DNA of 64,000 bases from Pyropia haitanensis (lineage: Eukaryota > Rhodophyta > Bangiophyceae > Bangiales > Bangiaceae), in contig SDUX01000008.1 in NCBI GenBank assembly GCA_008729055.1, positions 2,294,001-2,358,000 of the forward strand, in the 5' to 3' direction. Every line of letters starts with the position of its first letter. The first letter of the stretch is position 1. The position numbers and the translations under genes are program-made. Below, piece by piece: positions 45,341 to 56,624 of the stretch. The notes below the pieces were generated by a model that had not been told where the DNA came from, did not search any database, and saw nothing but the letters and a program-made list of their open reading frames with translations.

Positions 45341-45372
<32 letters not shown>

Positions 45373-46978
45373 GTCGGCGTCCACCCCAGCGTCCCCTCCC
45401 TCCTCGCCGTCCTCGTCGTCGGGCCAACCATACGGGCTGCCGCCGCCACCGCCACGGCTGCCGCTGTCACTCCCGTCGGTGCACAGCGACAGCACCGACG
45501 CGTCCGCGTCGGCCGCCGGCAGCGTCGTCGCGGCGGCGGCGGCGGCGGCGGTGGCCCACGCGGGCGCCGCGTGCAGGCGCCCCCAGCCGTCGCCGTCGCC
45601 GTCGCCGCCGCCGCCACCACCACCACCGCCGCCGCCGCCGCCGCCGCGGCGTGCCGCCCGTGCCGCCCGCCGCAGCGACCGCACCTCTGCCCACACCGCC
45701 GGCGGCGATACGCCGCGGCACGCGGCGGCGACGGTGACCGCCCACGCGGCGCCGACCCCCCCCGGGCGCGGTCGGCGTCCCCCCCCGCGGCGGACGCCGG
45801 GCCCCCCCCCCCCCCCGTCGCACCCGGCAGCGCCACGCCCACGTCGAGCAGCCCGCCGACCGCCACCGCCCAGTTGCGGGCCCAGTTGCGCGCCGCCCGC
45901 CGCGGGCTGAGCGCGTGGCCGCCCGGCGGGAGGACCGCCGACCCCACCCCCCGCGCGCCGAGCGCCGCCGCCGCCTTTGCCAGCCGCACCCCCGACGCGA
46001 GGCCGAGGGCGCCCCCCCCCCAGGCCGCACCCGGCCACGCGGGGAGGCTGTCGAGGGGCGTGCCGACCGCCACGAGCGGCACGCCCCCATCGGCAAGGGC
46101 GGTGCGGAGGGCGCGGGCGGCGGTGAGGGCGGCGTCCGCACCCGCCGGGAGGGGCAGCGTCGCGATGAGCCGCCGCGGGTCGGCGCAGAGGGGGAGGAGG
46201 CCCACGAGGAGCGCCGCCGTCGCCGACGCGGGCGAGGCGGGCCGGAAGACGGGGGCCGGCGCGAGCACGCCGCGGAGGGCGAGCGCGTCGAGGGCGGCGA
46301 GGAGGATGAGCGCCCGGCCGAGGAGCGCCCGCCGCGCGCCGTGGGCGGCGGGGAACCACCCCCGCCACAGGTAGGCGGTGAGCTCCGCCGCGTTGGCCGC
46401 CGCCACCACCGCCGCCCAGCTGCCCGTGTCGGCCAGCCCCGCCGCGGCGGCCGGCACGGCCGGCGCGTCGAGGCCGGCGGGCACGCCGCCGCCGGCGCCG
46501 ACCGCGGCGAGCGCCAGCCGCAGCCACTCCCCCTCCACGTGGCGGCCAAACAGGTTGGCGACCGCGGCAACGTCGGCCCCCCCACAGGTGCCCCCCCCCC
46601 CACGGCGGGCGCGACGCGGCCGCCCGCAACGACGGCGGCGACGCGGCGGCCGAGGGTGGCGACCCCCCCCGGGCCGCCGACCGCGACCACCGCGGCGGCG
46701 GTGGCGCGCCGCCACGCGCGCGCCGCCGCCCAGCCGCCCCAGCCAACGAGGACGGGGCGGGCGTCACGGAGGAGCCAGCCGACGCCCGCCGCCGCGGCGG
46801 CGGTGGCGGCCGCGTCGGCAACGGCCACGGCGGGGGGGGGCGGGGGGGGGGGGGGGAAGAGCAGCTCGGGGGGGGGGGCCGACCGGGACAGCTGCGCGAG
46901 CGCCACGGCGGTGGGGGGGGGGGGGGGGGGGGGGTGGTAGTCGAGCCGCCGGCTGACGCGCGCGGGGGCGGCGGCCAT
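36780..46978 (-). CDS. Giant acidic, Ala/Gly/Asp-rich repeat protein, unknown function, several frame jumps
   Basis: The start is the ATG at 46978 (MAAAPARVSRRLDYH). After Pro and Ala runs an N-terminal helical region follows (VGWLLRDARPVLVGW, later VANLFGRHVEGEWLRLALAA, ELTAYLWRGWFPAAHGAR, RNWARNWAVAVG), which is not repetitive and looks folded. Frame jumps in C/G runs occur near 46590-46605, 45790-45830 and 45120-45165. The frame then stays open for about 7.9 kb to the G run at 37037-37070. This part has a short ordered block (VSLPPAATLRALSAWVV, LGLPPGLVAAATQPP), a long Ala/Ser/Pro linker, an acidic Asp/Gly region with exact 96-bp repeats (separate entry), and a final helical block (NRLLTRLRLCWSHT, RIGRLPTGPATIADAVL, YVARLAAAAAAEAG). 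The exact stop is uncertain; 36780 is the first stop reachable after the last G run. The minus strand there is T-rich and may already be 3' untranslated. No family recognised. Confidence 0.55.
38065..38544 (-). repeat. Five tandem 96-bp coding repeats (32 residues each)
   Basis: Units start at 38065, 38161, 38257, 38353 and 38449 (plus-strand coordinates), exactly 96 bases apart; a diverged partial copy precedes them. Each encodes an acidic unit beginning DPYDGDAYDREASYGESDEA and continuing with GGVADGAGD. The three middle units are almost identical at the nucleotide level, so they expanded or were homogenised recently. Confidence 0.9.
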
Positions 46979-48114
46979 GGTGAGGGCACACAATGGCGGG
47001 GGGGGGGGGGGAAGGCGGGGCGGGGCGGGGGGTTGGGGGGGGGGGGAGGGGGGGATGGGGGATGGGCGGCCGTTGGGGAGGGAGTGGAGGAGGAGGAGGC
47101 GGGCCGGGGCGTGGGGGGGGGGGGGGGGGGGAGGGGCGGTGTGGGTGGAGAGACAGAGGGGGGGGCAGGGAGAAGAGAGGGGCGTGGCGTCGTTGCCACT
47201 GCGCCACCGGGCGGGCGGCAGCGGGAGGGCGACGGGGGGGGGGAGCCGGTGGGGGGGGGGGGGGCGCCAACGATGGACGCGCGCGCCCCACGGTGGTGGT
47301 GGTGGTGGTGGTGGTGGTGGTGGCGGTGGCCCCCGCGCCGCGGCGCCCCGCACGCGCGGCGGCGGCGGCGCGCGCGCGGCGGCGCCCCCCCCCCGCGGCC
47401 GCCCGCCCGCCCACCCGCCCCGCCGCGGCCGCCGCGCGCGGTCGCGGCGGGCGGCCGCCGCGGCGGCCGCGTCGGTGCCGGCGGGGGGTTGGGGGGGGGG
47501 GGGAGGGGCGTCTGCCACCCGCCGGGGGGGGGGGGGGGGAATGACCGCCGCCGCGGTCTCCCCTCGCGGCGGCGCCGCCGGGCGCGAGCGTGGTTGGGGG
47601 GGGGGGGGGGGGGTGCCGCCGCGGCGGCCGCCGCGGCGGGTGCGTCGGCTGGGCCGCCTCGGCTCCCCCGTTTGAATTTCAAAGGCTGGGGGTCGGCCGG
47701 CCGGCCGGCCGGCCGCCCGCCGGGACGGCGGCCGCGGGCGTCCATGGCCGCGGGTCGATCGACCGCCGCTGGGGTGGCGCCGCCACTGGCGGGGAGGACG
47801 ACGACCCCTGTGGCTGTGCGATCGATCGCTTACAACGGCAGCGACATGGATCCACGAGGTTTTTTTTTTTTTTTTTTTTTTTTGTGTGGGATGGCCAACA
47901 CACGGCACCCATTTTTTTTTTTTTTGGGTTGGTGGGGTTGTCGCCCCCCCATCGTGGACGCGCACCCACCGCTGCGCCGGCGGCCGCAGCCGCCGCCGCC
48001 GTGCCGCCGCCGCCCGTCCCGCAACCGCGGCGCGTGCGTCGCGCGGGTGCACACCGCCCCGCCCCGCCGACGCCCGCGTCGGCGCACCCCGCCGCGGCCA
48101 GCGGCGGGGTGCCG

Positions 48115-48151
<37 letters not shown>

Positions 48152-49851
48152 ACCCGCCCCACCGCCGGCGGCGGCGCCCGTCCCCACCCCCACCGCTGTG
48201 CCGGCCGCCGCGCCGCCGCCGACGGCGGCGGCGCCGCCGGCGGCGGCGCGGCGGGTGGGCCACCCCCGGCCGCCCCCCCCCCCCCGCGCCGCGCCGCGCC
48301 GCGCGGCGCCGCGCCGCGCCGCGCGGCGGCCTGCTGGTCGGCGGCGCGCACCCCCGCGCGGCGGCTCCGCGTTACCCGCCGGCTGTGAGCCGTGGCCGTG
48401 TGGGAAGTGACGGCGTGCCGGTCGCTGTCAATGGAGGTGCGGTGGGGGGGGGGGGGGGGTGGGGGGGGAGCGGCCGGCGGATGGGTCCGCCCTCGCCCCC
48501 ACTTCCCCTCCCCCCTCCCTCCCCCCCATCCAAAACGGCGCTCCCCGCTGGGGCGGTAGACCATCCACTGCCCCCACACGCACCGCCACACGCACCTCCC
48601 CCACCCCCCACCCCCCACCCCCACCCCCACCCCCACCCCCACCCCCACCCCCACCCCCACCACCTCCCTTCTCGCTCCCCTCTCTCCCCCCTAGGAATCT
48701 CCGCGTCACCCGCGGCGGCGGGCGCGGTGTCCACGGCTGCCGCCGGCCGCCGCCGCCGCCGCCGCCGCCTGCCGGCCGCCGGCGGCCGCGGCGGCCGCCG
48801 CGGCGGCCGCCGCGTCGGTCGGCGGCGCCGACGGCCGCCGCGGCCGACCGCGCGGCCGCCCCGCCGCCGACGCGCGTGGTCGCCGTCCGCACGGGGCGGG
48901 CGTGGTGGTGGCGGCGGGTGGGCCCGCCCGGCCGCCCCCCCTCCCCCCCCCCCCCCCCCCCCCCCCGCGCCGTACGCTCGCGGCCGCGGGCGGGCGGGCG
49001 GGCGGGCGTGCCGCCATCACGCGCACGCGCACGGGCGGCCGCCACGCGGGCGTGGTGCGGGCCGTGCGGCGGGCGGGCGGGGGCATGGCGCCAGGGCGGC
49101 GGCCGCGGTGCCGCCCGACGGCGGCACTTGACACCCGGCGGGGAGGGAGACGCGCGCCGCTGTCGTGTGCCGGGCGGCGGCGGCGGCGGCGGCGGCGTCC
49201 GCGGCGGGGCGGTGTCCATGCGCTGCTGGCGGGGTGGTCGGCCCCGTCGGGGGGAGTGGTGCGGGCGGCACGGCCGGCGCGTGGCGCGCCGCGCCCCGCC
49301 GCGGTGCGCCGCGCCGTTGCGCCTCGCCCCCCGCCGGTGCGCCGCGCGCGGTGGGCGCGCGGCCGCGCCGTCGGGTGCGCGGCCGCGCCGTCGGGCGCGC
49401 CCCGCGCGGGGCGTTGGCGGTGGGCACGGCCGTCGGCGCGGCGGCGGCGGCGGCGGCGGCCGCCGCGGCGGCGGCGGCGGCCGCGGCGGCGGCGGCGGCG
49501 GCGGGTTTGGCGCGCGGGTGGGCGCACAGTGGCGGCGGTGGCGGCAGCGGCGGCAGCGGCAGCGGCAGCGGCGGCAGCGGCGGCGGCGGCGGTGGTGGTG
49601 GGCGGCATGGGTAAAAGGCGGCCCGGCGGGGCGGTCGTCGGGGATGCGTCGGCCGTCGGCAGCAGCCGCAGCGGCGCGAGTCCCCCGCCCGGCCCCGCCC
49701 TCCCGCTCCACCCGCGCCTGTTGACCGGTGCCCGTGGTGGCGCCCCGCCGCTGCTGGTGCCGCCCGCCCGCGCGCGCGTCCCCCCGCGCGCCCGCCCGCC
49801 CGGCCGCTGCCCCGCCCGACCCGTCTGCGCGCCGCCCATACCAGCGGCACC
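46979..49851. other. Intergenic, dominated by simple sequence and homopolymers
   Basis: Contents: many G runs between 46.99 and 47.6 kb; a (TGG)n tract at 47291-47328; a GGCCGGCC run at 47695-47715; two T runs at 47860-47882 and 47912-47926; a C run of about 34 at 48116-48150; a CCCCCA repeat at 48600-48662; and CGG/GCC repeat at 48.7-49.6 kb. Long open frames exist in all phases but follow the composition and show no domain. The last 100 bases lead to GGCACCATG of the Cys-rich gene. Confidence 0.5.
48600..48662. repeat. CCCCCA hexanucleotide microsatellite
   Basis: About nine to ten CCCCCA/CCCCAC units lie in a row. The complementary strand is GGGGGT, able in principle to form a G-quadruplex. 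It resembles some telomere units but is short and internal, so it is called only as a microsatellite. Confidence 0.75.
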
Positions 49852-52461
49852 ATGCGGTGGCCGACGCTGGTGGGGACCGCCGCCGCCGCCGCCGCCGCCG
49901 CGGTGGCGGCGGCAGCGGCGGCTGCCACCACCCCCGCGATGGCAACGGCGGCGGCCGCCGGCCCGTCGCGGGTGACGGTCGACGCCCTCAACGCGGCGGC
50001 GGCGGCGGCGGCGGCGGCGGCGTCGTCGGCAGCGTCGTTTCCGCTGCTGGCGCCCGTCGGCCGCCAGGCGCGCGTCGACGCGGGCACCCCGTGCACGGAC
50101 GATGACGACTGTGGCGGCTACGCGGTCACGCCCTACCGCTGGTGCCGGCTGGGCTTTGGCTCGACCGTCAAGACGTGCCGCGAGTATGTCGAGATGGGCG
50201 CCAAGTGCGACACGACGGGCCTGGTGTGCCCGCGCAACGAGTGGAACCCGGCGTTTGACGCGCCCGAGACGGTCGAGTGCCGGTCGGGCACGTGCCGCCG
50301 CAAGCTGCGCGTCGCGGGGGTGGGCACGCTCTGCCAGCAGGCGATTGGCTGTGAGGGCTCCCTCGAATGCCAGCGGCAGTCTAGCAATGAGAGCCGCTGC
50401 GTCGCGGCCTACCAGGAGCGCGGCCAGCCGTGTGACGGGCCGTTCCGCGAGTGCTCCTACTCGCTCAAGTGCGCGACGCCGGCGGGCGCGTGCACCAACA
50501 CCACCTGCCCGGGCGATGGGCCGGCCACGTGCCAGACGGTCGTCGAGGGCGACGCGTGCGGGCCGGGCACGACCGTCCGCTACTGCCCGGGCGCCCTCTC
50601 GTGCGAGGCCGGCACGTGCCAGCGGTACACGAGGAGCGACGTGGGCGGCGTGTGCGGCAGCCGCATCGCCGGCTGCGTCGACAACCTGCCGTGCGTGATG
50701 GCCAACGGCACGCTGTGCACGTACAACCGGTGCCCCGGCGGTGCGGCCGGCACGTGCCGGCTGCCCCAGGTGGGCGACGACTGCACGCGCCAAAACACGT
50801 GCGGCGCGCGCGACTCGGGCTACACGTGCGCGCCCGTCGAGGTGGTCACCCAGGGCGACCGCACGTACGCACGCTCCGAGTGCATTACGCCCAAGGCGGC
50901 GGGCGCGGCGTGCACGCTCACCGGCGCCGACGGCGTGTGCGGCACGGACGCGGCGGGCGACTGGCAGCTGTGCATTGGCGGCGGGTGCTCGGCGTCGCCC
51001 AATGGCGCCGTCGCGGGCGACCAGTGCGTGCGGCAGACGTGCAGCGACGGGAGCGCGTGCGTGTACAACCTGGCGCTGACGGGGCTCCCGGTGGCGGTGT
51101 GTGCCAACGCGAGCCGCGGCGCGGGCGACAGCTGCACGCCGCCGGGCACGCGGGGCACCGAGTACTGCAAGCCCAACGAGCTGCTCACGTGCACGAACGG
51201 CACGTGCGTCGCGCCAGACGCGCTGCCCGCCGAGGGCGACGCGTGCCAGCCGTCCAAGCGCGCGCCGTGCGCGGACACCAAGGAGGAGGACGGCTCCCGC
51301 CTCGTGTGCCGCTGGATTGACCAGGCGACGGGCCACCGGTGCCGCTTCCAGCGCCCCGAGGGCGGCCGCTGCGCGGACGTCAAGGACTGCCTCGGCGGCT
51401 TTAACTTTCAGTGCGTCGACGGCATGTGCACCGAGTTTGCCGAGCCGCCGCGGATTCCGTTTAACGAGACGTGCGGCCGCGGCTGGGGCTGGCGGCCGCG
51501 CACGTGCGCCGACGGGCTGGCGTGCCGGGCGCCCGACTCGCGGCCGCGGTGGGACCGGGTGTGCGTCAACAACGTGACCATCGGGGCGGCGTGCGACTTT
51601 GAGTACGACCAGTGCGTCGACGGGCTGTGCCAGGATGGGGTGTGCGCGACAAAGGTCGCGCCGGGCGGCGCGTGCAAGACCGACTATGAGTGCAGCACGG
51701 ACCACTACTGCTGGCGCGGGGTGGGCTCGACGGGCCAGACGTGCCGCAAGTGGGTCGGCTTCAACGAGCGGTGCGACAACACCGCGTCCAAGTGCTGGCG
51801 GCAGCTCACGTGCGACGACGGGGTGTGCAAGAACCCCACCTCGGAAAACGTGGCGGGCGCGGTGTGTGAGAGCGACGCCGACTGCCCCGGCGACGCGTTT
51901 GTGTGCCGCATCGAGAATGGCTTCTCGTCGCTGCGCGTGTGCAAGCGCCTCGTCGCCCCCGACGCGCAGTGCAGCGGCCGCTACGACATTTGCCCCGCCA
52001 ACTTTGAGTGCACGTACCGCGGCTTTAACGACGAGCGCTGCATCCAGTGGGTGCCACGCAAGGCCGCGTGCGGCGCGCCGGGCATCCGCTGCTGGACGGA
52101 CCTCCGCTGCTCCTCTGAGGGGGTGTGCGTCAACGCGTTGCAGCGGCCGGGCAACCGGGGCGGCCAGTGCGACGACGACACCGAGTGCGGGGACGGCCTC
52201 ACGTGCGTCGCGCAGGACGGCCAGGGGATTAGCCGGTGCCAAGAGGTGGCCGCGCCGACCGAGGCGTGCTCCTCGCGGGACGGCAACCTGGTCTGCCCGC
52301 CGGGCTTTTCGTGCACGTGGCGGCGGGACCAGCCGTCGGTGTGCCTCAAGTTTGTGGCCCCTGGGGGGGACTGCTCGGGGGGGGCGGGCGTCTCGTGCTG
52401 GAACGGCTCGACGTGTGAGACGGCCGATGATGGGACCCAGACGTGCTCCCCGGTGCTGTGA
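49852..52461 (+). CDS. Large secreted cysteine-rich repeat protein
   Basis: Single uninterrupted exon, 869 residues, ATG at 49852 in GGCACCATG. A signal peptide (MRWPTLVGTAAAAAAAAVAA) and an Ala-rich propeptide-like stretch end near residue 80. The remainder is about 14 irregular modules of 45-60 residues. Each has six to eight Cys in patterns such as G-x2-C-x5-D-x2-C, then C-x2-G-x-C, for example GTPCTDDDDCGGY, SDADCPGDAFVCR and DDDTECGDGLTC. Several N-glycosylation sequons are visible (NTT, NGT, NVT, NGS, NET). There is no membrane helix at the C-terminus, which ends QTCSPVL. The modules resemble the small disulfide knots of Dickkopf/EB-type domains, but homology is not claimed. A cell-wall or extracellular-matrix role is the natural guess. 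Unlike its neighbours it has almost no homopolymer tracts after the leader. A T-rich tract at 52684-52703 lies downstream. Confidence 0.82.
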   Translation: MRWPTLVGTAAAAAAAAVAAAAAAATTPAMATAAAAGPSRVTVDALNAAAAAAAAAASSAASFPLLAPVGRQARVDAGTPCTDDDDCGGYAVTPYRWCRLGFGSTVKTCREYVEMGAKCDTTGLVCPRNEWNPAFDAPETVECRSGTCRRKLRVAGVGTLCQQAIGCEGSLECQRQSSNESRCVAAYQERGQPCDGPFRECSYSLKCATPAGACTNTTCPGDGPATCQTVVEGDACGPGTTVRYCPGALSCEAGTCQRYTRSDVGGVCGSRIAGCVDNLPCVMANGTLCTYNRCPGGAAGTCRLPQVGDDCTRQNTCGARDSGYTCAPVEVVTQGDRTYARSECITPKAAGAACTLTGADGVCGTDAAGDWQLCIGGGCSASPNGAVAGDQCVRQTCSDGSACVYNLALTGLPVAVCANASRGAGDSCTPPGTRGTEYCKPNELLTCTNGTCVAPDALPAEGDACQPSKRAPCADTKEEDGSRLVCRWIDQATGHRCRFQRPEGGRCADVKDCLGGFNFQCVDGMCTEFAEPPRIPFNETCGRGWGWRPRTCADGLACRAPDSRPRWDRVCVNNVTIGAACDFEYDQCVDGLCQDGVCATKVAPGGACKTDYECSTDHYCWRGVGSTGQTCRKWVGFNERCDNTASKCWRQLTCDDGVCKNPTSENVAGAVCESDADCPGDAFVCRIENGFSSLRVCKRLVAPDAQCSGRYDICPANFECTYRGFNDERCIQWVPRKAACGAPGIRCWTDLRCSSEGVCVNALQRPGNRGGQCDDDTECGDGLTCVAQDGQGISRCQEVAAPTEACSSRDGNLVCPPGFSCTWRRDQPSVCLKFVAPGGDCSGGAGVSCWNGSTCETADDGTQTCSPVL

Positions 52462-53055
52462 GCACCGTTACCGAGCGCCGTGAAGGCCGCACCGTGCGGT
52501 GACGACACGCACCGCCAGGGTGTGTGTCACCCGCACCACCCTCCCCGCCGTGCGGGGGGAGGTCTGCGTGCGTGGAGGGGTATCTTTTGCTTGTAGCAAC
52601 CGCCGGGCGAGCGAGCGCCGCGAGCCCGCCGAGTGGGTGGGTGGGGAGGCTATTCTGCACGGGCGCCGTTGGGCCCCCGCCCTTTTGTTTTTTGTTTTAG
52701 CTCTTGTGTCTCGTCGGCCTCTACCCCCGCAGCCGCATCTCCCCTCCCCCCCCCCCGCCCTCACCACCCGCCGCCACCGGCCGATGGGGAGACCGGACCG
52801 CGCCGGCTGTGCACGGGTGCGCCGCCGGCAAATGGACGCGCGTCCTCCACGGCCAGGTGGCCACCCCGCCGCCGCCTGGACCGGCGCTGCCCGTGGTTGC
52901 CTCACCAGGGAGAGCAGGTGGCCAGTAGGAGCGGCAAAGAAAAAACAGCCGCGACCAACCCCACCCCCCCCCCCCCTCAAACCCCGCCTCACACCCCACC
53001 CCCTCTCTTGCTCCCCCTTGCCTTCCGCCCCCCCGCTTCCCAATCCGCCCCCCTC
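52462..53055. other. Convergent intergenic region
   Basis: It separates the Cys-rich gene (+) from GCP3 (-). A T-rich tract at 52684-52703 (TTTTGTTTTTTGTTTTAG) lies on the sense strand of the Cys-rich gene. An A-rich patch at 52935-52950, T-rich on the sense strand of GCP3, may mark the other 3' end. No coding frame is supported. Confidence 0.5.
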
Positions 53056-54542
53056 TCACCTGTACATGCCCCGCCCGTGGCTCGCAAAGTAGTCATTAAA
53101 GTCGAGGCGGAACAGCAGGTACGCGCCCGCGTGGTGCGCGCCGCCGCCGCCGCCGCCGCCGTCCCCCCCCCCCAAGGGGCGGCCGCGTCGTCTGCGCCCC
53201 CCCCCCCGCCCCCACCCCCCCCCCCCCCGGCCTCTCCCGCCGCGTCCACCGCCGCCACGTTGGCGCGGAGGGCGCGGACAAAGCGGCCAAAGCGGTCGTC
53301 AAAGTCCGCCTCGATGCGCTCCAGCCGCGCGGCCACGTCGTCCTCAAACACCGTGCCGCGGGCGCGGAACTCGGGCCAGTCGCTGCTGTCGTCTTCGCCG
53401 CCGCCACCACCGCCGCGGCTGCCGCCACCGCCGCCGCTGCTGCCACCACCGCCGCGGTCGCCATCGTCAGCGGCAGCCGCCGCGGCCGTCGGCCGGCGGG
53501 CCGCCTCGGCGGCCAGCGCCGCGTCGGCCTGCCGCCGGAGCGCCGCGTGCGCGGTGCCAAACGTGAGCACCGACGCAAACACCGCGTCGAGCTGCCCCCG
53601 CAGCGCGCGGCTGCGCTCCGACAGCAGCGTCCGGTCGAGGATGCCGTGCAGGTAGCGACTGTGGGCGGCGAGGAGCGCGTCGAGGTCATCGGCGCGGCCG
53701 AGCGCCGCCTCGAGGCGCTGCCAGGAGCCCTCAAGGACCTCAAACATGCAGTAGTACTGCACGTTTTGGATGACGTGCGCCATCTTCATGCGGATGAAGT
53801 GCGCGCGCGCGAGGACGCCCCGGTCGGGGTGGCCGCGCGCAAGGGCGGGCGACCGCCCGGCCGTCGCCGCCCGCTCCGCCGCCGATGCCGGCGCCCACAG
53901 GCGGGTGAGGTCCCCGGCGAGGCGCTTGAGGGCGAGCCCGCAGCCGCCAAGCACGTGCTCCATCCGCTTGAGCCGCCAGAGAAAGCGGAAGACCCGCAGG
54001 TACGCCTCCATCACCTTTGGCGAAAAGACCGTGCTCAGCGGCGCGTCGTCCACCCGGTAGGTGAGGCTAAAGACGTCCCACCCGACGGAGCGGGGGGACG
54101 GCGACGGCAGCAGCTTGACGTCCAGCCGCTCGCTAATGTCGTCCACCCACCCGTCGTCGTCGGCGGCCGCGTCGGCGCCGCCGCCGCCGTCGGCGCCATC
54201 CCCACCAATGCCGCGGCGCCCGCCCCCACCTCCCCCCCCGCCCCCCCCTGCGGCGCCCGACGACGCGCGGAGCGCCGAGTCGAGCAGCAGCACCAGCTCG
54301 TTGCGGAGCAGCGTCGCGGCGTCGCCGTCGAGGTGCGGCGCGAGCGCGTCCATTAGGTGTTGCGTGTAGTCCCCCTGCGACAGCAGCACGAACCGGCGGA
54401 TCGCACACAGGTGGCGGGCGAGGCCAAAGCGGCCAAACAGCTGGGCCTTGAGCCGCGCGCACGCCGACGCGACGGAGCGACCAACGACGGCGCGGAGGCG
54501 GCGGGTGCCGCCGTCCCCATCGTCCACGTCCAGGCCGCCACT

Positions 54543-54583
<41 letters not shown>

Positions 54584-55530
54584 AAAGCGCCCCAGCCGCC
54601 GACCCGTCGCCGTCGCTGTCGTCGCTGTCGCTGTCGCTGTCGCTGCCACTGTCGCTGCCGTCTTCGCTGCCGCTGCCGCCGTCGGCGGCGCGGCTGTGCC
54701 AACGGCGGCCACCTCCCCCCCTCTCCCTCGCCCCAGCCAGCGCCCCCCCAAACAGCGAGTCGGTGGCCACCTCGTCCAGCGCCACCGCCGGCGTGTGGAC
54801 GGTGTGCACCCACGCGCCGTCGTCACACGCGTCGCACAGGAAGCGGACCGTCTTGCCGGCGAGGAGGACCGCGTCGACCAGCTCCCGCGACACGGGCGCG
54901 GGCACCATATCCCGCCGCACGCGGTAGCGGCGGAACCAGATGTCCGCGTCCCGCGACGGCCGCGGCGCGGCGGTGGCGCCGTCGCCGCCCCCACCCCCAC
55001 CCCCGCCCGCCCCCCCGCCGCCGGGCGCCGCGTCGCCGCCGCCACCGTCCCCACCCGCGCCCGCAGGCAGCGCCGACGGCGGCAGCGCGCGGACGTCGAC
55101 GATAAAAAACTCGCCATACGGGTCGTCGACGGCCCCCCCCGTCAGCCACCGCCCCAGCATCCGCCCCAGCGGCGCCGCCGCGTGGCGGGTCACCCGCCCG
55201 ACCGTCGCGGCGATGGGCGGCTGCAGCGCCGACGCGGCGTGGCGGCGGAGGAGCGTCAGCAGCTGGCCGCCGACGAGGCCGCGCGTCTCGTCGCAGAGGC
55301 GGGCGAGCCAGCGAAGGCGCTCCGCCTCGCGGTTGGCCCACACAAACAGCCGCCGGAGCGTCAGGGGTGGGCCACCGCCGCCGCCGGGCGGCGGTGACGC
55401 CTCTGCCTCGACCGCCGCGAGCGACCGGTAGTAGGCGTCGAGCTCGCGGCCGACGGCGGCGGCAAACGCGCGCGACACGTAGCTCCGCTCCGACCCGTCG
55501 GGCGCGCCCGGCGGGGCCGGTAGCGCAAGC

Positions 55531-55585
<55 letters not shown>

Positions 55586-56592
55586 CGTGCTCGTACGGCC
55601 CCCCCGGCAGCCCGCCGTCGGCGCGCCCCGCCTCGGCGGCCGCCCGCGCGGTGCGGTCGGCGATGCGGCGGTAGAGGAAGCCGAGCTCGACAATGTGGAG
55701 GAAGAGGTCCCGCACCGGCGGCGACACGTACGTGCCCGGGTCGAGGCGCAGCGCGACGCGCTGCCGCCGCTCGTCCCACCGCGACAGCCGCCCGTCGACG
55801 CCCTGCACGGCGAGGAGCGCGTCGCGGACGAGCGCCGCTTCCGAGACCGCCGGCCGACCGCTGCGGGCGGCGGCGAGCGCGTCCCGGTACGCCGCCACCT
55901 CTGCGTCAGCGCAGGTGGTGGGCGGCGCCGGCGTGCCGACGCCCGCCGCTGCCGACCGCGCGCCAAGGGCGGCGGTGGGCGCCGCGGTGGGGGGCTCAAC
56001 GTCGGCAAACGCGGGCGGCACCCCGCCGGCGGCGGCCGCGTCGGCATCGTCGCGGAGGGAGGAGAGGACGTGCAGCAGCGCCCACCGGTGGCGGACGACG
56101 CCGCCAGCGCGGAGGCGGGCGGCGATTTGGGTGACCCTGCGCGTGGGGGGGGCGGGGGGGGGAGGGGGGGGGGGACGGGGGGGGGGGGGCGCCACCGCGC
56201 CGGCGGTACAGCGGCGGGCGGCGGCGGGGTGGCCAAGACAGACAGCGGGAGTCAGCCACACGGTGCTGGGCGAGGCCGGCCGCCGCCGCGTGGCGGCTCG
56301 CCGACCAGGCAGCGGGGCGGTCGCAACCGGGACACCCCCCCCCCCCCCCCCCCCCCGCCGTCGTCAGACGGCAGCTGGCGCCTCCCCCCGCCGCCCCACC
56401 CCCCCGCCGCACCCCCCCCCCCCGTCACCAAAACGTACGCTGCGGCTTGCGCCGGCCGCCCCGCCCGGGCGAGCCGCGCGGCGACCGCCCGCACGAGCGG
56501 CTCCTCCGCCCGCAACGTCGGCGGCGGGCCGAGCGTCGACGCGAGCAGCCGCGCGCAGCCGCGCGTCGCGGCGTCGACGCGGCGGCCGCGGT

Positions 56593-56624
<32 letters not shown>

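Noticed and set aside
47860..47926. Two T runs that might be reversed poly(A) tails of retrocopies
   Set aside because: No gene-like sequence or target-site duplication adjoins them; simple homopolymer expansion is enough.
48706..52242. A 1178-codon open frame on the minus strand
   Set aside because: It is exactly antisense to the Cys-rich gene; its His/Ala/Arg-rich translation mirrors the GC codon pattern of the real gene and has no domain.
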